Shown here: piece by piece, positions 8,301 through 17,339 of the stretch
Layout: every line of letters starts with the position of its first letter
How positions within the stretch are numbered: the stretch's first letter is position 1
Assembly: GCA_007693325.1 (NCBI GenBank)
Contig: REDW01000099.1
Coordinates: 1-38,869 of the forward strand
Source of the DNA: Spirochaetaceae bacterium
Lineage (GTDB): Bacteria; Spirochaetota; Spirochaetia; DSM-27196; PWMO01
Direction of reading: 5' to 3'
DNA: 38,869 nt
Position numbers and translations under genes: made by a program
The notes under the pieces: generated by a model
The model's input: the letters and a program-made list of their open reading frames with translations, nothing else
Database searches by the model: none
Told to the model about the DNA's origin: nothing

Positions 8301-10939
8301 GCGGACACAGCGACATCGAGATTCGCAGAGCGCGCGAGCACAACCTGAAAGGGATCGACCTCTGCATACCGCTGGGAGAGCTGACGGTAATCACCGGGGT
8401 CAGCGGCAGCGGTAAGAGCACCGTGGCCTTTGATATCCTGTTTGCCGAGGGGCAGCGGCGTTACCTGGAATCGCTTAACGCGTACGCACGGCAATTTGTA
8501 CAACCCGCCGCACGCGCCGACTTTGACAGTGTGATCGCCGTGCCGCCAACGGTGGCAATCGAACAGCGCACCAGCCGCGGCGGCTACAAGAGTACGGTTG
8601 CAACCGTCACCGAGGTCTATCATTTCCTGCGCCTGCTCTACGTCAAGCTGGGGCTGCAGTACTGTCCGGACTGCAACGTGGCAATCAGCCCGCAGAGCAA
8701 GGACGAAATTGCAGCACAGATCATGCGCGAGCATTACGGCTCCAGCGTCAGCGTGCTCGCCCCGCTGGTGGTAGCACGCAAGGGCTACTACACCGACCTT
8801 GCCGGATGGGCCGCCAGGAAAGGGTATCAGACGCTGCGCGTTGACGGTGAAGCTACCCCCACGGCACCGTGGCCACGGTTGGACCGCTTTCGCGAGCATA
8901 CCATCGAGCTGCCGCTGGCGAGCGTGAAGCTATCCAGGCGCAACGCCGATGAGCTGGACCGCGCACTGAATGCGGCCCTGGCTCACGGGGGAGGGGTTAC
9001 CCACGTGGTGGTTGACGGGCGCGAGCAGACGCTGGTCTTTTCTACCTCGCGCGCCTGTCCGAGCTGCGGAACAAGTTTTCCCGACCCTGATCCGCGGTTC
9101 TTCTCCTATAACTCCAAGCACGGCTGGTGCCCCGCGTGCAGCGGTACCGGATTGGCGGACCTGCACACCGAGGACCACAGCGATCCGATGTCTGAAGAGC
9201 AGGTCCGCCCAGATGGATTCAACCATCGGCGCTGCCCGGAGTGCGATGGTACGCGTCTGCGGCGCGAAGCGCGTGCGGTACGTTACCACGGAACCGCGAT
9301 TACCGAGCTGGCAGCGCTGCCGGTTGATGCAGCCGCCGAGTACTTCGCCGCGCTGCAGCTGAGCGGCCGTGAGGCCGTGATTGCGCGCGATATTGTGTCC
9401 GAGCTGGTGGCGCGCCTGGACTTCCTGCATCGGGTGGGACTGGGCTATCTGCCGTTGGACCGGGCAGCGCCTACGCTCAGCGGCGGCGAGTCACAGCGCA
9501 TACGGCTGGCGGCGCAGCTGGGTTCAAACCTGCGCGGCGTGTGCTACATCCTCGATGAGCCCACGATTGGTCTGCACGCACGCGATAACGCGATGCTGCT
9601 GGATACTCTGCACGGGCTCTGTTCCAGGGGCAACAGCGTTGTGGTTGTAGAGCACGACGAGGAGACCATCCGCCGTGCGCAGCATGTGATCGACCTTGGA
9701 CCCGGCGGCGGCACGCTCGGCGGCGAGGTGATGTTTGCCGGGTCGGTAGACCGGTTGCTTCATGACCGGCGCTCGCTGACCGCCAGCTGGCTGCGCAACC
9801 CGCCACAGTTCCTACCGATTGAGCGCTCGCGCGACACATCAGCCGGCTCGATCGTTATCGAGGGCGCGCAGATGCACAATCTGAAAGGGTTCTCGGTGGA
9901 GATCCCGCTGGGGCGATTTGTGGCGGTGAGCGGCGTCAGCGGCAGCGGCAAGAGCACTCTGGTTCACGACGTGCTGCACCGTAATCTACGCGGTCTGCTG
10001 AAGTCGCATACAGCGCCAACGAGCAAACGGTCAGGCGGCAGCGGCAACCGACGTTCGGCCGATCGCACGCTTGCCGGTTGCAGTGCCATCAGCGGCTGGC
10101 AACCGCTGGCCTACGTACGCGAGGTGGACCAGACGCCGATCGGCAGGACACCGCGATCTACACCGGCCACCTATGTCGGCATCTGGGATGCGATACGCTC
10201 CTTGTTTGCCGGCTTGCCGGAGGCGCGCATGCGCGGCTACAGCGCCAGCCGTTTCTCGTTCAACACCGCCGAGGGCCGCTGCCAGCAGTGCGGCGGGCAG
10301 GGAGTACAGCGCATCGAGATGAGTTTTCTGCCCGACGTAATTGTGTTGTGTGACCAGTGCGACGGAAAGCGTTTCACCGCCGATACGCTGGAGGTTACGT
10401 TCAAGAACTGCAGTATTGCCGATGTGCTGGCGATGAGCATCGACCAAGCGGCGGATTTCTTTGACGCGCAACCGGCGATTCTGCATACGCTGCAGTTGCT
10501 GCAGGAGGTAGGTCTGGGCTATCTGCGTCTGGGGCAGCAAAGTCCGACGCTCAGCGGGGGCGAGGCGCAGCGTATCAAGCTGGTAAGCGAACTGGCCAAG
10601 GCTCGCATCAATGGAGCCGCGCGCAACGGCAACAGCGGCCGCCGCAGCGCGGCACTCTACATCCTGGATGAACCTACCATCGGGCTGCACATGGCCGATG
10701 TACAGCGCCTGGCGCGCGTGATCCACCGTCTGGTGGATGCCGGCAACACGGTTGTCGTCATCGAACACAATCTTGACCTTGTGGCGCAAGCCGACTGGAT
10801 AATCGATCTGGGGCCGGAGGGCGGTGCCGACGGGGGCTCGGTAGTGGCAACCGGTCCACCGCAGCAGATTGCCGCCGAAGCGGCTTCTCACACCGGGCGC
10901 TACCTGAAGCCGATTCTGTTGCGTCGCAGCCAAAGCTAA
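5372..10939 (+). CDS. uvrA: Tandem double UvrA (excinuclease ABC subunit A duplication)
   Basis: This single protein of about 1855 residues holds two complete UvrA units, hence four ABC ATPase modules; normal UvrA is about 940 residues. UvrA recognises DNA damage in nucleotide excision repair. Walker A motifs GVSGSGKS start at residues 46, 633, 1009 and 1521. LSGGE signatures start at 477, 835, 1369 and 1727, each followed by LDEP Walker B. CxxC zinc pairs are present in all modules. The first unit has normal UvrB-binding and insertion regions; in the second the insertion domain is shrunk to a short linker. No ATG, GTG or TTG lies between the in-frame stop at 5333 and Walker A. I take CTG 5372, overlapping the upstream stop, as the most plausible start. 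It could be a dedicated drug or damage resistance paralogue rather than the housekeeping UvrA. Confidence 0.85.
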   Translation: MIRIPRGANCAPDSGAAEITVRGARQNNLKGIDVHLPLRKLIVITGVSGSGKSSLAFDTLYAEGQRRYVETFSAYTRQFLDRMDKPQVERIDGIPPAIAVDQTNPVRTSRSTVGTMTELNDHLKLLFARASQLVCRNCSQPVTRDTPQSAVDSIFADLGGNATRLVVTFPVGVPTAFSEDEIIKLLAEQGYRTIHSRSDAVLEVAQDRTTLTEPNRQRIIEAVEAAMQHGHGRAAIWPVGGRTPAQQPYRFSRDLHCARCDIDYRDPVPNLFSFNSPLGACPECRGFGRIIDIDLDLIVPDKRATLAEGAVRPWQSSSYRECQADLQKFARLRGVPLNVAWRDLSDAQRNWVIEGEGEWDDGVWYGVRRFFNWLESRSYKMHIRVLLSRYRAYTVCSSCNGARLKSEALDFRVDGLSIHDLMQLSIDRVMSFFDELRPGGALDEATGLLLNEIRTRLRYLVEVGVGYLTLDRQSRTLSGGEVQRINLTTALGTSLVNTLFVLDEPSIGLHQRDMRQLISILTRLRDLGNTIVVVEHDPEVIRAADMVIDMGPQAGEHGGEVVFQGSVARLLRAPHSLTADYLCGRRHVAAPSAAGASAEAVTAGAIEIHGACEHNLKQIDVTLPLQRLVAVSGVSGSGKSTLVQNVLYNAVCAAMGRPAETPGRHRDIAGLELIDNVVLVDQSSIGKTTRSNPASYVGALDAIRALFAAHAVSLQRGYRAGTFSFNSGNGRCPTCGGNGFEHIEMQFLSDIYVRCPDCSGTRYRPEILDVKLTAPDAVAPDGEIPAAASIADVLAMTVDAACRFFADQPRVLRAMEPLRDVGLGYLRLGQPVPTLSGGEAQRLKLAGHLAQSQTRKGRESSTLFLLDEPTTGLHFDDIEVLLRALRALIDVGHSVVVIEHNLDVVLAADWVVDLGPEGGEAGGHVVACDTPARLITEGQGHTAVALRAYAAQLAQGNVELAVAEAADGIEARSAPCGGHSDIEIRRAREHNLKGIDLCIPLGELTVITGVSGSGKSTVAFDILFAEGQRRYLESLNAYARQFVQPAARADFDSVIAVPPTVAIEQRTSRGGYKSTVATVTEVYHFLRLLYVKLGLQYCPDCNVAISPQSKDEIAAQIMREHYGSSVSVLAPLVVARKGYYTDLAGWAARKGYQTLRVDGEATPTAPWPRLDRFREHTIELPLASVKLSRRNADELDRALNAALAHGGGVTHVVVDGREQTLVFSTSRACPSCGTSFPDPDPRFFSYNSKHGWCPACSGTGLADLHTEDHSDPMSEEQVRPDGFNHRRCPECDGTRLRREARAVRYHGTAITELAALPVDAAAEYFAALQLSGREAVIARDIVSELVARLDFLHRVGLGYLPLDRAAPTLSGGESQRIRLAAQLGSNLRGVCYILDEPTIGLHARDNAMLLDTLHGLCSRGNSVVVVEHDEETIRRAQHVIDLGPGGGTLGGEVMFAGSVDRLLHDRRSLTASWLRNPPQFLPIERSRDTSAGSIVIEGAQMHNLKGFSVEIPLGRFVAVSGVSGSGKSTLVHDVLHRNLRGLLKSHTAPTSKRSGGSGNRRSADRTLAGCSAISGWQPLAYVREVDQTPIGRTPRSTPATYVGIWDAIRSLFAGLPEARMRGYSASRFSFNTAEGRCQQCGGQGVQRIEMSFLPDVIVLCDQCDGKRFTADTLEVTFKNCSIADVLAMSIDQAADFFDAQPAILHTLQLLQEVGLGYLRLGQQSPTLSGGEAQRIKLVSELAKARINGAARNGNSGRRSAALYILDEPTIGLHMADVQRLARVIHRLVDAGNTVVVIEHNLDLVAQADWIIDLGPEGGADGGSVVATGPPQQIAAEAASHTGRYLKPILLRRSQS
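5386..5408 (+). promoter_or_regulatory. Hairpin at the 5' end of uvrA
   Basis: A perfect 9-bp GC-only inverted repeat (CCGGGGCGC at 5386-5394, GCGCCCCGG at 5400-5408) with a 5-base loop starts ten bases after the stop codon of the upstream gene. No T-tract follows. It could act as an attenuator, a processing block or a recoding stimulator. Confidence 0.5.
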
Positions 10940-10987
10940 CTTCCGCCGCATAACCCTCGGTCCCTGCGTAGTCTCCTCCGGCTGCGG

Positions 10988-11016
10988 TTGCCCGAAGTCG
11001 ATTTTATTGGTAATCT
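10988..11016 (+). promoter_or_regulatory. Promoter of the multicopper oxidase gene
   Basis: TTGCCC (10988-10993), a 17-base spacer and TAATCT (11011-11016) precede an AAGGAG (11053-11058) and the GTG at 11065. The 5' leader would be about 40 bases. Confidence 0.4.
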
Positions 11017-11064
11017 TTAGACAAAGTTAATCGACAGGTGTGAGACAAGCGCAAGGAGCCAACG

Positions 11065-12363
11065 GTGATTCAGAAACACGTAGTATTGAGGGCGTTGTTT
11101 GGATTGTACGTGGTTGCCGGTTTTGCTTTTGTGCTGACCGGTACTGTGCAGGTGGTTTCGGCTGCGCTGCCGCAGTCGGCCGACCAGGAGCTGGAACTGG
11201 ATGTAGACATCATCAAGAACCGCTGGCAGTGGGATCCGGACCACATAACGGTGGGAGAGGGAACGCTGGTTCGGTTGAATATTACCAATGATGATGATTA
11301 CGATCACGGATTCGCAGTATCTGAGTTCGGCGTTGATCAGCGTTTACCGGCCAATTCGACTACGACCGTTGAGTTTGTTGCCTCACGCGCGGGAGATTTC
11401 ACCTTTTTCTGTTCGGTCTATTGTGGTGCCGGCCACTTTGGACAACGCGGTACGCTTACGGTGCTATCCGATGATTCCGACCGGGTGGCTTACGAGGACG
11501 GTATTACCGCCGAGTCAGACCTGCCGATCCGAAGCCACAAAGACTCGGTCGAACGACTCGGCTACACGATTGCCGAAGACGGCGTCAAGGAGTTCGAGCT
11601 GAGCGCCGACCACATCATGTGGGACTACGGTGACGGGCACGTCATAGAGTCGTGGGGGTACAATGGGCAGCTGCCCGGACCGGAAATCCGCGTGACCGAG
11701 GGTGATACGGTGCGGATCAGTTTCACCAACAAGCTGCCGGTAGCCACAACGGTGCACTGGCACGGTATTGACCTGGTCAATCCGATGGACGGAGTCCCGG
11801 GCTACACGCAGGACCCTATCGAGCCGGGTGAGACCTTCGTTTACGAGTTTGTGGCATATCCGGCCGGTACCCGCTTCTATCATACGCACGGCTCGCACCA
11901 CGGTGATGAGGCGCAGCAGATGGATATGGGGCTGGCCGGCGCGTTTGTTGTTGAGCCGCGCGATTACCAGGCTCCGGACGTAGAGAAGACCTGGGTTCTG
12001 ACCGAGCGCATTCGCGACGGAATCTTCCCGATCAACGGTGCGGTCTATCCGGAGACCGATCCGATTCGGGTCGTTGAGGGCGACCGGGTGCGGGTGCGTA
12101 TGATCAACGCCGGATCGGCAACGTTTCATCCGATGCACCTTCACGGGCACCAGTTCAAGGTGATCTCGGTAGACGGGAACCCGGTACCCGAGGCTGCGCA
12201 ACTGACCCGCAACACGCTGCCTATTCTGCCTGGAGAGACCTACGACGTGGAATTCATCGCGGATAATCCGGGGCTGTGGCTGTTTCATTGCCACGAGCTC
12301 AATCATGCTGCGGGGGGTATGATCAGCGCGGTTATCTACGATGACTACATCGGCGGGCATTGA
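11065..12363 (+). CDS. CuA-like cupredoxin fused to a two-domain multicopper oxidase
   Basis: This 432-residue exported protein has an N-terminal hydrophobic signal or anchor (about residues 8-30). A COX2-like cupredoxin domain follows (about 35-140), then two multicopper-oxidase cupredoxin domains. The first domain carries a CuA-type site: His81, Cys116, Cys120, His124. The position of the usual Met ligand is Gln127. The oxidase part has all four copper motifs: HWHG (231-234), HTH (273-275), HPMHLHGH (355-362) and HCHELNH with Met419. Hence a type 1 centre (His355, Cys409, His414, Met419) and a trinuclear cluster are expected. It probably oxidises a periplasmic substrate (metal, phenol or redox protein) and reduces oxygen. 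The GTG start has AAGGAG six bases upstream. Confidence 0.85.
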   Translation: MIQKHVVLRALFGLYVVAGFAFVLTGTVQVVSAALPQSADQELELDVDIIKNRWQWDPDHITVGEGTLVRLNITNDDDYDHGFAVSEFGVDQRLPANSTTTVEFVASRAGDFTFFCSVYCGAGHFGQRGTLTVLSDDSDRVAYEDGITAESDLPIRSHKDSVERLGYTIAEDGVKEFELSADHIMWDYGDGHVIESWGYNGQLPGPEIRVTEGDTVRISFTNKLPVATTVHWHGIDLVNPMDGVPGYTQDPIEPGETFVYEFVAYPAGTRFYHTHGSHHGDEAQQMDMGLAGAFVVEPRDYQAPDVEKTWVLTERIRDGIFPINGAVYPETDPIRVVEGDRVRVRMINAGSATFHPMHLHGHQFKVISVDGNPVPEAAQLTRNTLPILPGETYDVEFIADNPGLWLFHCHELNHAAGGMISAVIYDDYIGGH

Positions 12364-12373
12364 ACCTGAGGAT

Positions 12374-13957
12374 TCACAGTAGCAGCAGCACAGCCCACAC
12401 GATAATCAGTCCGCTGACCGCCCAGCTGATGTAGCGCAGAAGGTGACCGTTGTGCAGTATTCGCAGCTGGGCAACCGCGGCGATTGCGGCGCGCCGCATG
12501 ATTCGCAGCACACCGGTTGATTGTGGCAGCGCGGCGCGCAGCAACCGATTGATGCGTGCAAAAGCCGCCACGAACAGTGCAGCGGCCAGCAGTGCCGGCC
12601 ACACACCGCTCAGGATTCCGCCGGCATAATAGAACTCAGCGCCGGTATGGAAGAACTGCCGCAGTACCAGCTGTGGCGCAACGCCGAGGGCAACGCAACC
12701 AGCGCTCAGCAGTCCCATGGCCAGCCACTGCACAAGCGGCGTGCGCGCCGGCGGCGCTTTGGCTGCGGCCTGGTCCGCTGCGCTTTCTGGTTCCGCTTTG
12801 GACACAAAGAAGCACAGATAGAGAAACTTGGTGAAGGAAAGCGCGGTACCAACGCTGGCGGCAATCAGCAGCCATACCGCGGGGGTTCCAGCGAGGGCCT
12901 GCTTCAGCAGCGACTTGCTGATGAAGCCGTTGAACGGCGGCAGCCCGGCGATCGAGGCCGATCCAACAACGGCTGCCAGCATCAACAGCGGCTTGCGGCG
13001 GCCGGCACCCTCTATCCGGTACATGTCATTGTGTCCGAAACAGTCGACCAATGAACCGGCCACCATAAATAGAAGCCCTTTGTAGATAACGTGGCTCACC
13101 AGGTGATAGTAGCCGCCACTGACCGCCAACGGAACAACACTGGCAACGCCGGCAGTCATGTAGCCAACCTGGCTTATGATGTGGAAGCTCAGAAACTCGC
13201 GCAACCCGCGCTGTTTGAGCGCGTACAGCACCGCAACCAGAGCCACAACGCCGCCGAAGATTTCCAGGCCAAAGCCCGGCAGCAGCAGTCCGGCGCCGAT
13301 CACGCCGGCTTTGGTGGCGTAGGCTGAGAGCACCACAACGGTTTCACGCCTGACCGCCGGATAGGTCTCGGTCAGCCACAGGTGCAGTGGAATAGCCGCG
13401 GTCTTGATGGCCACTGCCAGCAGGAAGAACGCATGTCCCGCGCTGATATTCGATAGCGAGACATCACCGGTGGCGCCGTAGTTGACGGCAATGCCGATCA
13501 GCAGTGCAACCGCACCGGCCATCTGGTAGATGAAGTAGCGCCGCAACACCGAGAACCTGGTCTGATCCTGATAGATCAATATGATGGCACCGAGTGTGAT
13601 CAGTTCCCAGAAGACAAAGAAGCTGAGCAGGTCGGCAACCGTGGCCAGCGCCAGGGTGGCGCCGCTATGGAGCAGGGCTGCTGCGGCAAACCAGCGGCCC
13701 GGTCGATGCGGTCGCACGTACAACAGCGAAATACTGCCGAAAGCCGCCAGCGCGGCCCCGACAAAACGCGCCTCGGGCGGGTAGTGCGAGAACGAGAAGA
13801 CAAAACCGAAGAACTCAGCGCCAATCGGCACGCTGAGCGGCGCCATAAGGTGGGCCGCTGCCGCGACCGCGAGCACCGCTGACGCCGCCGTTATAGCCCA
13901 GCGCTGCGGCAGGATTGCCATTGCACATGCGCTTGCGATAACCAGCAACCCGATCAC
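12374..13957 (-). CDS. Extra NuoL/M/N-like antiporter subunit of the Mrp/Mbh-type module
   Basis: This 527-residue, roughly 14-helix proton-conducting subunit is related to NADH dehydrogenase NuoL/M/N and Mrp antiporter subunits. The channel residues of the family are present: Glu in FFVFWELITLG (TM5), Lys in AVAIKTAAIPLHLWL (TM7) and Lys in FNGFISKSLLKQ. It is the last gene of the operon. I set the start at GTG 13957, which overlaps the stop of the preceding mrpD by GTGA; the longer reading frame to 14269 only antisense-extends into mrpD in another frame. It most likely takes the place of the NuoL-like core of MrpA, whose C-terminal parts are separate genes here. Confidence 0.8.
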   Translation of the reverse strand: MIGLLVIASACAMAILPQRWAITAASAVLAVAAAAHLMAPLSVPIGAEFFGFVFSFSHYPPEARFVGAALAAFGSISLLYVRPHRPGRWFAAAALLHSGATLALATVADLLSFFVFWELITLGAIILIYQDQTRFSVLRRYFIYQMAGAVALLIGIAVNYGATGDVSLSNISAGHAFFLLAVAIKTAAIPLHLWLTETYPAVRRETVVVLSAYATKAGVIGAGLLLPGFGLEIFGGVVALVAVLYALKQRGLREFLSFHIISQVGYMTAGVASVVPLAVSGGYYHLVSHVIYKGLLFMVAGSLVDCFGHNDMYRIEGAGRRKPLLMLAAVVGSASIAGLPPFNGFISKSLLKQALAGTPAVWLLIAASVGTALSFTKFLYLCFFVSKAEPESAADQAAAKAPPARTPLVQWLAMGLLSAGCVALGVAPQLVLRQFFHTGAEFYYAGGILSGVWPALLAAALFVAAFARINRLLRAALPQSTGVLRIMRRAAIAAVAQLRILHNGHLLRYISWAVSGLIIVWAVLLLL

Positions 13958-15441
13958 AGCGGCACCGCCTGAGCCAGTACGGCGTTGACATACGGTGCGC
14001 TGTCCAGCAGCGCCACTGCGGCGCGCGTGATAAACGGGTGCAGCCATGGGACGGCAAAGAACAGAATCACTGAAACCGCGGCCAGGAAGAGCGCCGGCAG
14101 CCGCTCGGCCCAGGAGAAGAACAGCCGTGGAAACGGAAGGTCGTGTATCAGGGTGCAGAAAGTGAGCGTCACGCGCTGGTAGTACCACAGAGCGGCAAAG
14201 CCGCCGAGCGCTACCAGTGCGGCCGGAACAAGCAGCGCTGCCGCAGCTCCCGACAGAACAATCGCCCACTTGCTGGCAAATCCTACCACCGGCGGAATGC
14301 CGATCATACCGAGCGCCAGGACCGCAAACGGCAGCGCCGGAAAGAACATCGGCCGTGATATCTCGACCATGCGCGAGATCTCATCGCTCTGCAGGTGGGC
14401 TACAATTGCTGCCGACACCAGGAAAAGACCGGCCTTGAGCACGCCGTGACTCAGCATATGGAACAGCGCTCCCTCAAAACTGCCGACGGTGGCTGCGGCA
14501 AATCCCACCAGAATATAGCCGATATGCGCAATGCTGGAGAACGTCAGCAGCCGATTGAGGCGCTGCTGTTTGAGCGCCATTGCGTGACCTACCACAATCG
14601 AGGCGCCACCGATGATCGCCAGAATGGTCGGGAAATGCGTTTCTGACAGTAGCGCAAACCCGTAAAGCAGCGAGACTATCCGTATAAGACAGTAGAGCGG
14701 AATCTTAGCCACCACGGCTGAGACCAGCGCGGCTACCGCCGGTGGTGCCGAGCCGTACGCGTCGGGCTTCCAGGCGTGAAACGGTACCACACCCATCTTG
14801 ATGCAGAACCCCGCGCTCAGAAGCGCCAGCACCGTAGTACGCAGTGCCTGCGGAGCGTCGCCAAAGTGGCGCGAGAGGTAGGCGAGATTCAGTGCGCCGG
14901 TTGCCGAGTACGTCAGCCCGATTGCCCACAGGATCAATAAACTTCCGAGTGAACTCATCAGCAGGTACTTGAAGCTGCCTTCCAGCCTTCCCTCGTCGTG
15001 ACCGTAGTTCAGCAGAGCATAGGTGACAATTGCACCGATCTCCATGAACACGTACATGTTGAACAGGTCAGCGGTCAGCACCATGCCGTTGAGCGCGGCC
15101 AGCAGCAGGAACATCAGGCTGAATCGGCGTAGCCTGTCCTGGGCATCTGCGGGGAACAGCAGGACCGGCAGGAAGACCAGCTGGATCAGTGCCAGCAGAA
15201 TGACGCTCAGCGCATCAAGCGCCAGCACGATGCCCTGTTGCGCCGACCAGCCGCCCAGGTGGTACACCAGGACCTCTGCGTGCTGCACGCCGGCTATCGC
15301 CAGGACGCTCAAGACCGCCGATGCTGCCGCTATCAGGAGCGCCATCGGCAGCGGCGCACCGCGCCGGATCTTTGCCGAGAAGAACAGCAACGGCGGTGCT
15401 GCAAGCGGCACAATAATCAGCAGAATCGGGACGTGATTCAC
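13954..15441 (-). CDS. mrpD: Na+/H+ antiporter subunit D (MrpD/MbhH-like)
   Basis: This 495-residue NuoN/MrpD family membrane subunit is one of the two ion-pumping chains of the module. Family residues are visible: Glu in FMEIGAIVTYALLNYG (TM5), Lys in FCIKMGVVPFHAWKPDAYG (TM7), Lys in SAVVAKIPLY and Lys in VGFASKWAIV (TM12). The start is GTG 15441, overlapping the mrpC stop by GTGA; the same four-base overlap links its own stop to the next gene. The 114-codon open extension upstream reads through mrpC in another frame and is not protein-like. The function is monovalent cation/proton exchange at the cytoplasmic membrane; Na+ is the usual ion in this family. Confidence 0.85.
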   Translation of the reverse strand: MNHVPILLIIVPLAAPPLLFFSAKIRRGAPLPMALLIAAASAVLSVLAIAGVQHAEVLVYHLGGWSAQQGIVLALDALSVILLALIQLVFLPVLLFPADAQDRLRRFSLMFLLLAALNGMVLTADLFNMYVFMEIGAIVTYALLNYGHDEGRLEGSFKYLLMSSLGSLLILWAIGLTYSATGALNLAYLSRHFGDAPQALRTTVLALLSAGFCIKMGVVPFHAWKPDAYGSAPPAVAALVSAVVAKIPLYCLIRIVSLLYGFALLSETHFPTILAIIGGASIVVGHAMALKQQRLNRLLTFSSIAHIGYILVGFAAATVGSFEGALFHMLSHGVLKAGLFLVSAAIVAHLQSDEISRMVEISRPMFFPALPFAVLALGMIGIPPVVGFASKWAIVLSGAAAALLVPAALVALGGFAALWYYQRVTLTFCTLIHDLPFPRLFFSWAERLPALFLAAVSVILFFAVPWLHPFITRAAVALLDSAPYVNAVLAQAVPL

Positions 15442-15776
15442 CCGCGCAACCTCTTGATGCGGTCGATATTGAGAATCTTGTACTGCTGGTAGATGCGCGC
15501 TATGTGGGCCAGCATGATAGCAGTCAGGCTGGCACCGATGACAATCGCGGTCAGTGCCAGCGCGTGCGGCAGCGGATCGACGTAGTGACTGCGGTCGGGA
15601 TGAATGATCGGGATTGAAGCTCCTTCGCGGTATCCAAGCGCAATCAGAAAGATCAGAGCGGCGGTCTCCATGATATTGAAGCAGATCACCAGCTTGATGG
15701 CATTCTTCTGGGTCAGCAGGCCGTATAGACCCACAAGGGTCAGAATGCCGGCACCGCCGAACGCGATATACTGCAC
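15438..15776 (-). CDS. mrpC: Na+/H+ antiporter subunit C (MrpC/NuoK-like)
   Basis: This 112-residue, three-helix NuoK-like subunit has a buried Glu in FNIMETAALIF, as expected for the family, and the PHALALTAIVIGAS motif typical of MrpC. The GTG start at 15776 follows the stop of the previous gene by three bases, and a GGGAG just before that stop serves as ribosome site. Like MrpB and MrpG, it is needed for complex assembly and the ion path in characterised Mrp systems. Confidence 0.85.
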   Translation of the reverse strand: MQYIAFGGAGILTLVGLYGLLTQKNAIKLVICFNIMETAALIFLIALGYREGASIPIIHPDRSHYVDPLPHALALTAIVIGASLTAIMLAHIARIYQQYKILNIDRIKRLRG

Positions 15777-15779
15777 CGC

Positions 15780-16475
15780 TCACTCCCTGATCAGGCTGAA
15801 GAAGACGATCGAGAGCCCCGCGGCAACCTTGAGCCCACTGGCGAGGTTGAGAAACGGGATCAATCCGGCGCTTGCCAGTGACCCCGGCCGGCCTAGCGGC
15901 ACCCCGGTGGCGGCGTTGGCCAGGAAGGCGCCTCCTGCTCCCAGGCCCACCAGGCCGATGCCTAGAAACAAGAGCATGCCGCTGTTTTCGACCAGCTTCT
16001 CCTGGGCTTCATCCAGTAGAAAGATGCGCCTGCTGCCCGAACAGTACGCCAGCGAGTAGATGATAACGGCTGCCGCGAGCATCACTCCACCGGTGAACCC
16101 GCCTCCTGGTGAGATGTGTCCAAAGAGGATAATGTAGAAACCGAATACCAGCAGGAACGGCAACAGAAGTGCAACGGTATCGCGCACAATAACGCTGAGG
16201 CTCGACGAGAGCATGCTGGTACGCCTACGCGGAGCTACAAACCCGATGATCAGCGATGCAGCCAGGATTACCGTAGCCTCGCCCAGGGTGTCGAAGCCGC
16301 GATAGTCAAACAGGATCGAACTTACCTGATTGGTGGCACCGGTTTGCTGCACGCCACGGTCAATGTAGCTCCCAACGTCCCGGCGCTGCATATCCAGGGG
16401 CAGTGACACGGCGGTCAGCAGCGCCAGCGCTGCCACTGCCGCAATCATCAGCGCGGCAATGATGCGTGAAGCCAT
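15780..16475 (-). CDS. Fused MbhE-like (MrpA C-terminal) and MrpB subunit
   Basis: This 231-residue membrane protein has two parts. Residues 1-85 match the last segment of MrpA, called MbhE in membrane-bound hydrogenases, with TNQVSSILFDYRGFDTLGE, a family hallmark. Residues 86-231 are MrpB (MbhF) with GHISPGGGFTGG at 119-130. In classical Mrp operons the first part belongs to the long MrpA chain; in Mbh and Mbs it is a separate gene. Here it is joined to MrpB. The ATG at 16475 follows the small MbhD-like gene by three bases. Confidence 0.8.
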   Translation of the reverse strand: MASRIIAALMIAAVAALALLTAVSLPLDMQRRDVGSYIDRGVQQTGATNQVSSILFDYRGFDTLGEATVILAASLIIGFVAPRRRTSMLSSSLSVIVRDTVALLLPFLLVFGFYIILFGHISPGGGFTGGVMLAAAVIIYSLAYCSGSRRIFLLDEAQEKLVENSGMLLFLGIGLVGLGAGGAFLANAATGVPLGRPGSLASAGLIPFLNLASGLKVAAGLSIVFFSLIRE

Positions 16476-16478
16476 AGT

Positions 16479-16715
16479 CTACAGCTCCTCGATCTTGTTC
16501 AGGGTCAGAATGAAGAATGCGGTAACCAGCCCTGCACCAATCACCGCTTCAGTCATTGCAACATCGGGTGCCTGCAGCAGCAGAAAGACCACCGCAGTTA
16601 TTATGCTGAAGACCGACATCGCCACAACCGCGTGGATGATAACATGCGAAAACACCGCGTACACGGCAACCAGGCAGAGAAAGAGCATCAGTCCGGTCAT
16701 GATCGCTATTGTCAT
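16479..16715 (-). CDS. MbhD-like subunit (DUF4040, MrpA C-terminal segment)
   Basis: This is a 78-residue, three-helix protein with LLLQAPDVAMTEAVIGAGL, the signature of the DUF4040/MbhD region that in classical Mrp is part of the MrpA C-terminus. The conserved acidic residues of that motif are intact. The ATG at 16715 overlaps the mrpG stop by ATGA; a longer in-frame reading to 16784 would run inside mrpG and lacks a ribosome site. An AAGGAG in the 3' end of mrpG serves the chosen start. Confidence 0.8.
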   Translation of the reverse strand: MTIAIMTGLMLFLCLVAVYAVFSHVIIHAVVAMSVFSIITAVVFLLLQAPDVAMTEAVIGAGLVTAFFILTLNKIEEL

Positions 16716-17071
16716 CCGGGGACCTCCTTGGTGAGCGCGATATCTTCTGCCAACTGATCGATACTGAGTTTGTCGGTGTCGCACTGCTGGCGGTAGGCGG
16801 CGCGCGCAAGTGCGTGGCTGGCGATGGCGTTGGTCATCAACAGGAAGGCCGCTCCCAACAGCGCCTTACTCAGCGCAAACCCGGTGGGGGCGGTCACCGT
16901 GTAGCTCAGAAGTACCGAGAGCACCCCACCGGTCAGGCACTTGGTGGCTACGTGCAGCCGGTCGTACATGACTCGGAAGCGGAACATCCCGAACGCAGTG
17001 ACTGCAAAGAACGCAACAGCGGCCACCAGCAGGGCAGCCGACAGCAGCGGTCGGACGGCATCAAGGCTCAT
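16712..17071 (-). CDS. mrpG: Na+/H+ antiporter subunit G (MrpG)
   Basis: This 119-residue, three-helix subunit carries the MrpG/PhaG motif GMFRFRVMYDRLHVATKCLTGG (a stretch of Phe/Arg followed by DRLHVATK). The ATG at 17071 lies inside the end of mrpF (11-base overlap) and has a GGGAG about ten bases upstream. The 27-codon open extension to 17152 is mrpF read in another frame. The C-terminal cytoplasmic tail is charged. Confidence 0.85.
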   Translation of the reverse strand: MSLDAVRPLLSAALLVAAVAFFAVTAFGMFRFRVMYDRLHVATKCLTGGVLSVLLSYTVTAPTGFALSKALLGAAFLLMTNAIASHALARAAYRQQCDTDKLSIDQLAEDIALTKEVPG

Positions 17072-17339
17072 CGTGGTGCACTCCCTGACGGTTGAGATAC
17101 TTGGAAACGATGATGATGTCAATGAACTGCAGTACCGAGTAGACCAGTGCAACGTCCAGGAATGACTCGGTCTCGAATACCATCGCCAGAATTACAATCA
17201 GCGAGAAGAGCATCAGGCCGATGGAATTGGCCGCTACCACGCGGTCCGGCACGGTTGGACCGCTGATCAGCCTGCCGAAGGTTGCTATCGCTGACAGAAG
17301 CAGTACGCCGATCACGGCAACGATCAGCGCGCTGCTCAC
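17061..17339 (-). CDS. mrpF: Na+/H+ antiporter subunit F (MrpF)
   Basis: This 92-residue, three-helix subunit has the MrpF/PhaF hallmark GPTVPDRVVAANSIG, in which the Asp and Arg lie near the ion path in characterised Mrp complexes. The GTG at 17339 overlaps the mrpE stop by GTGA, and the gene overlaps mrpG by 11 bases. Normal length for the family. Confidence 0.85.
   Translation of the reverse strand: MSSALIVAVIGVLLLSAIATFGRLISGPTVPDRVVAANSIGLMLFSLIVILAMVFETESFLDVALVYSVLQFIDIIIVSKYLNRQGVHHDEP

Noticed and set aside
10031-10951. Long open frame (306 codons) on the minus strand inside uvrA
   Set aside because: It is antisense to a strongly conserved UvrA module; its translation has no family resemblance. 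GC-rich genes commonly leave the opposite strand open.
13958-14269. N-terminal extension of the NuoL/N-like subunit
   Set aside because: The extra 104 residues are mrpD read in another frame; GTG 13957 overlaps the mrpD stop as GTGA like its neighbours.
15442-15783. N-terminal extension of mrpD
   Set aside because: The extra residues are mrpC in another frame and not hydrophobic; GTG 15441 fits the operon pattern.
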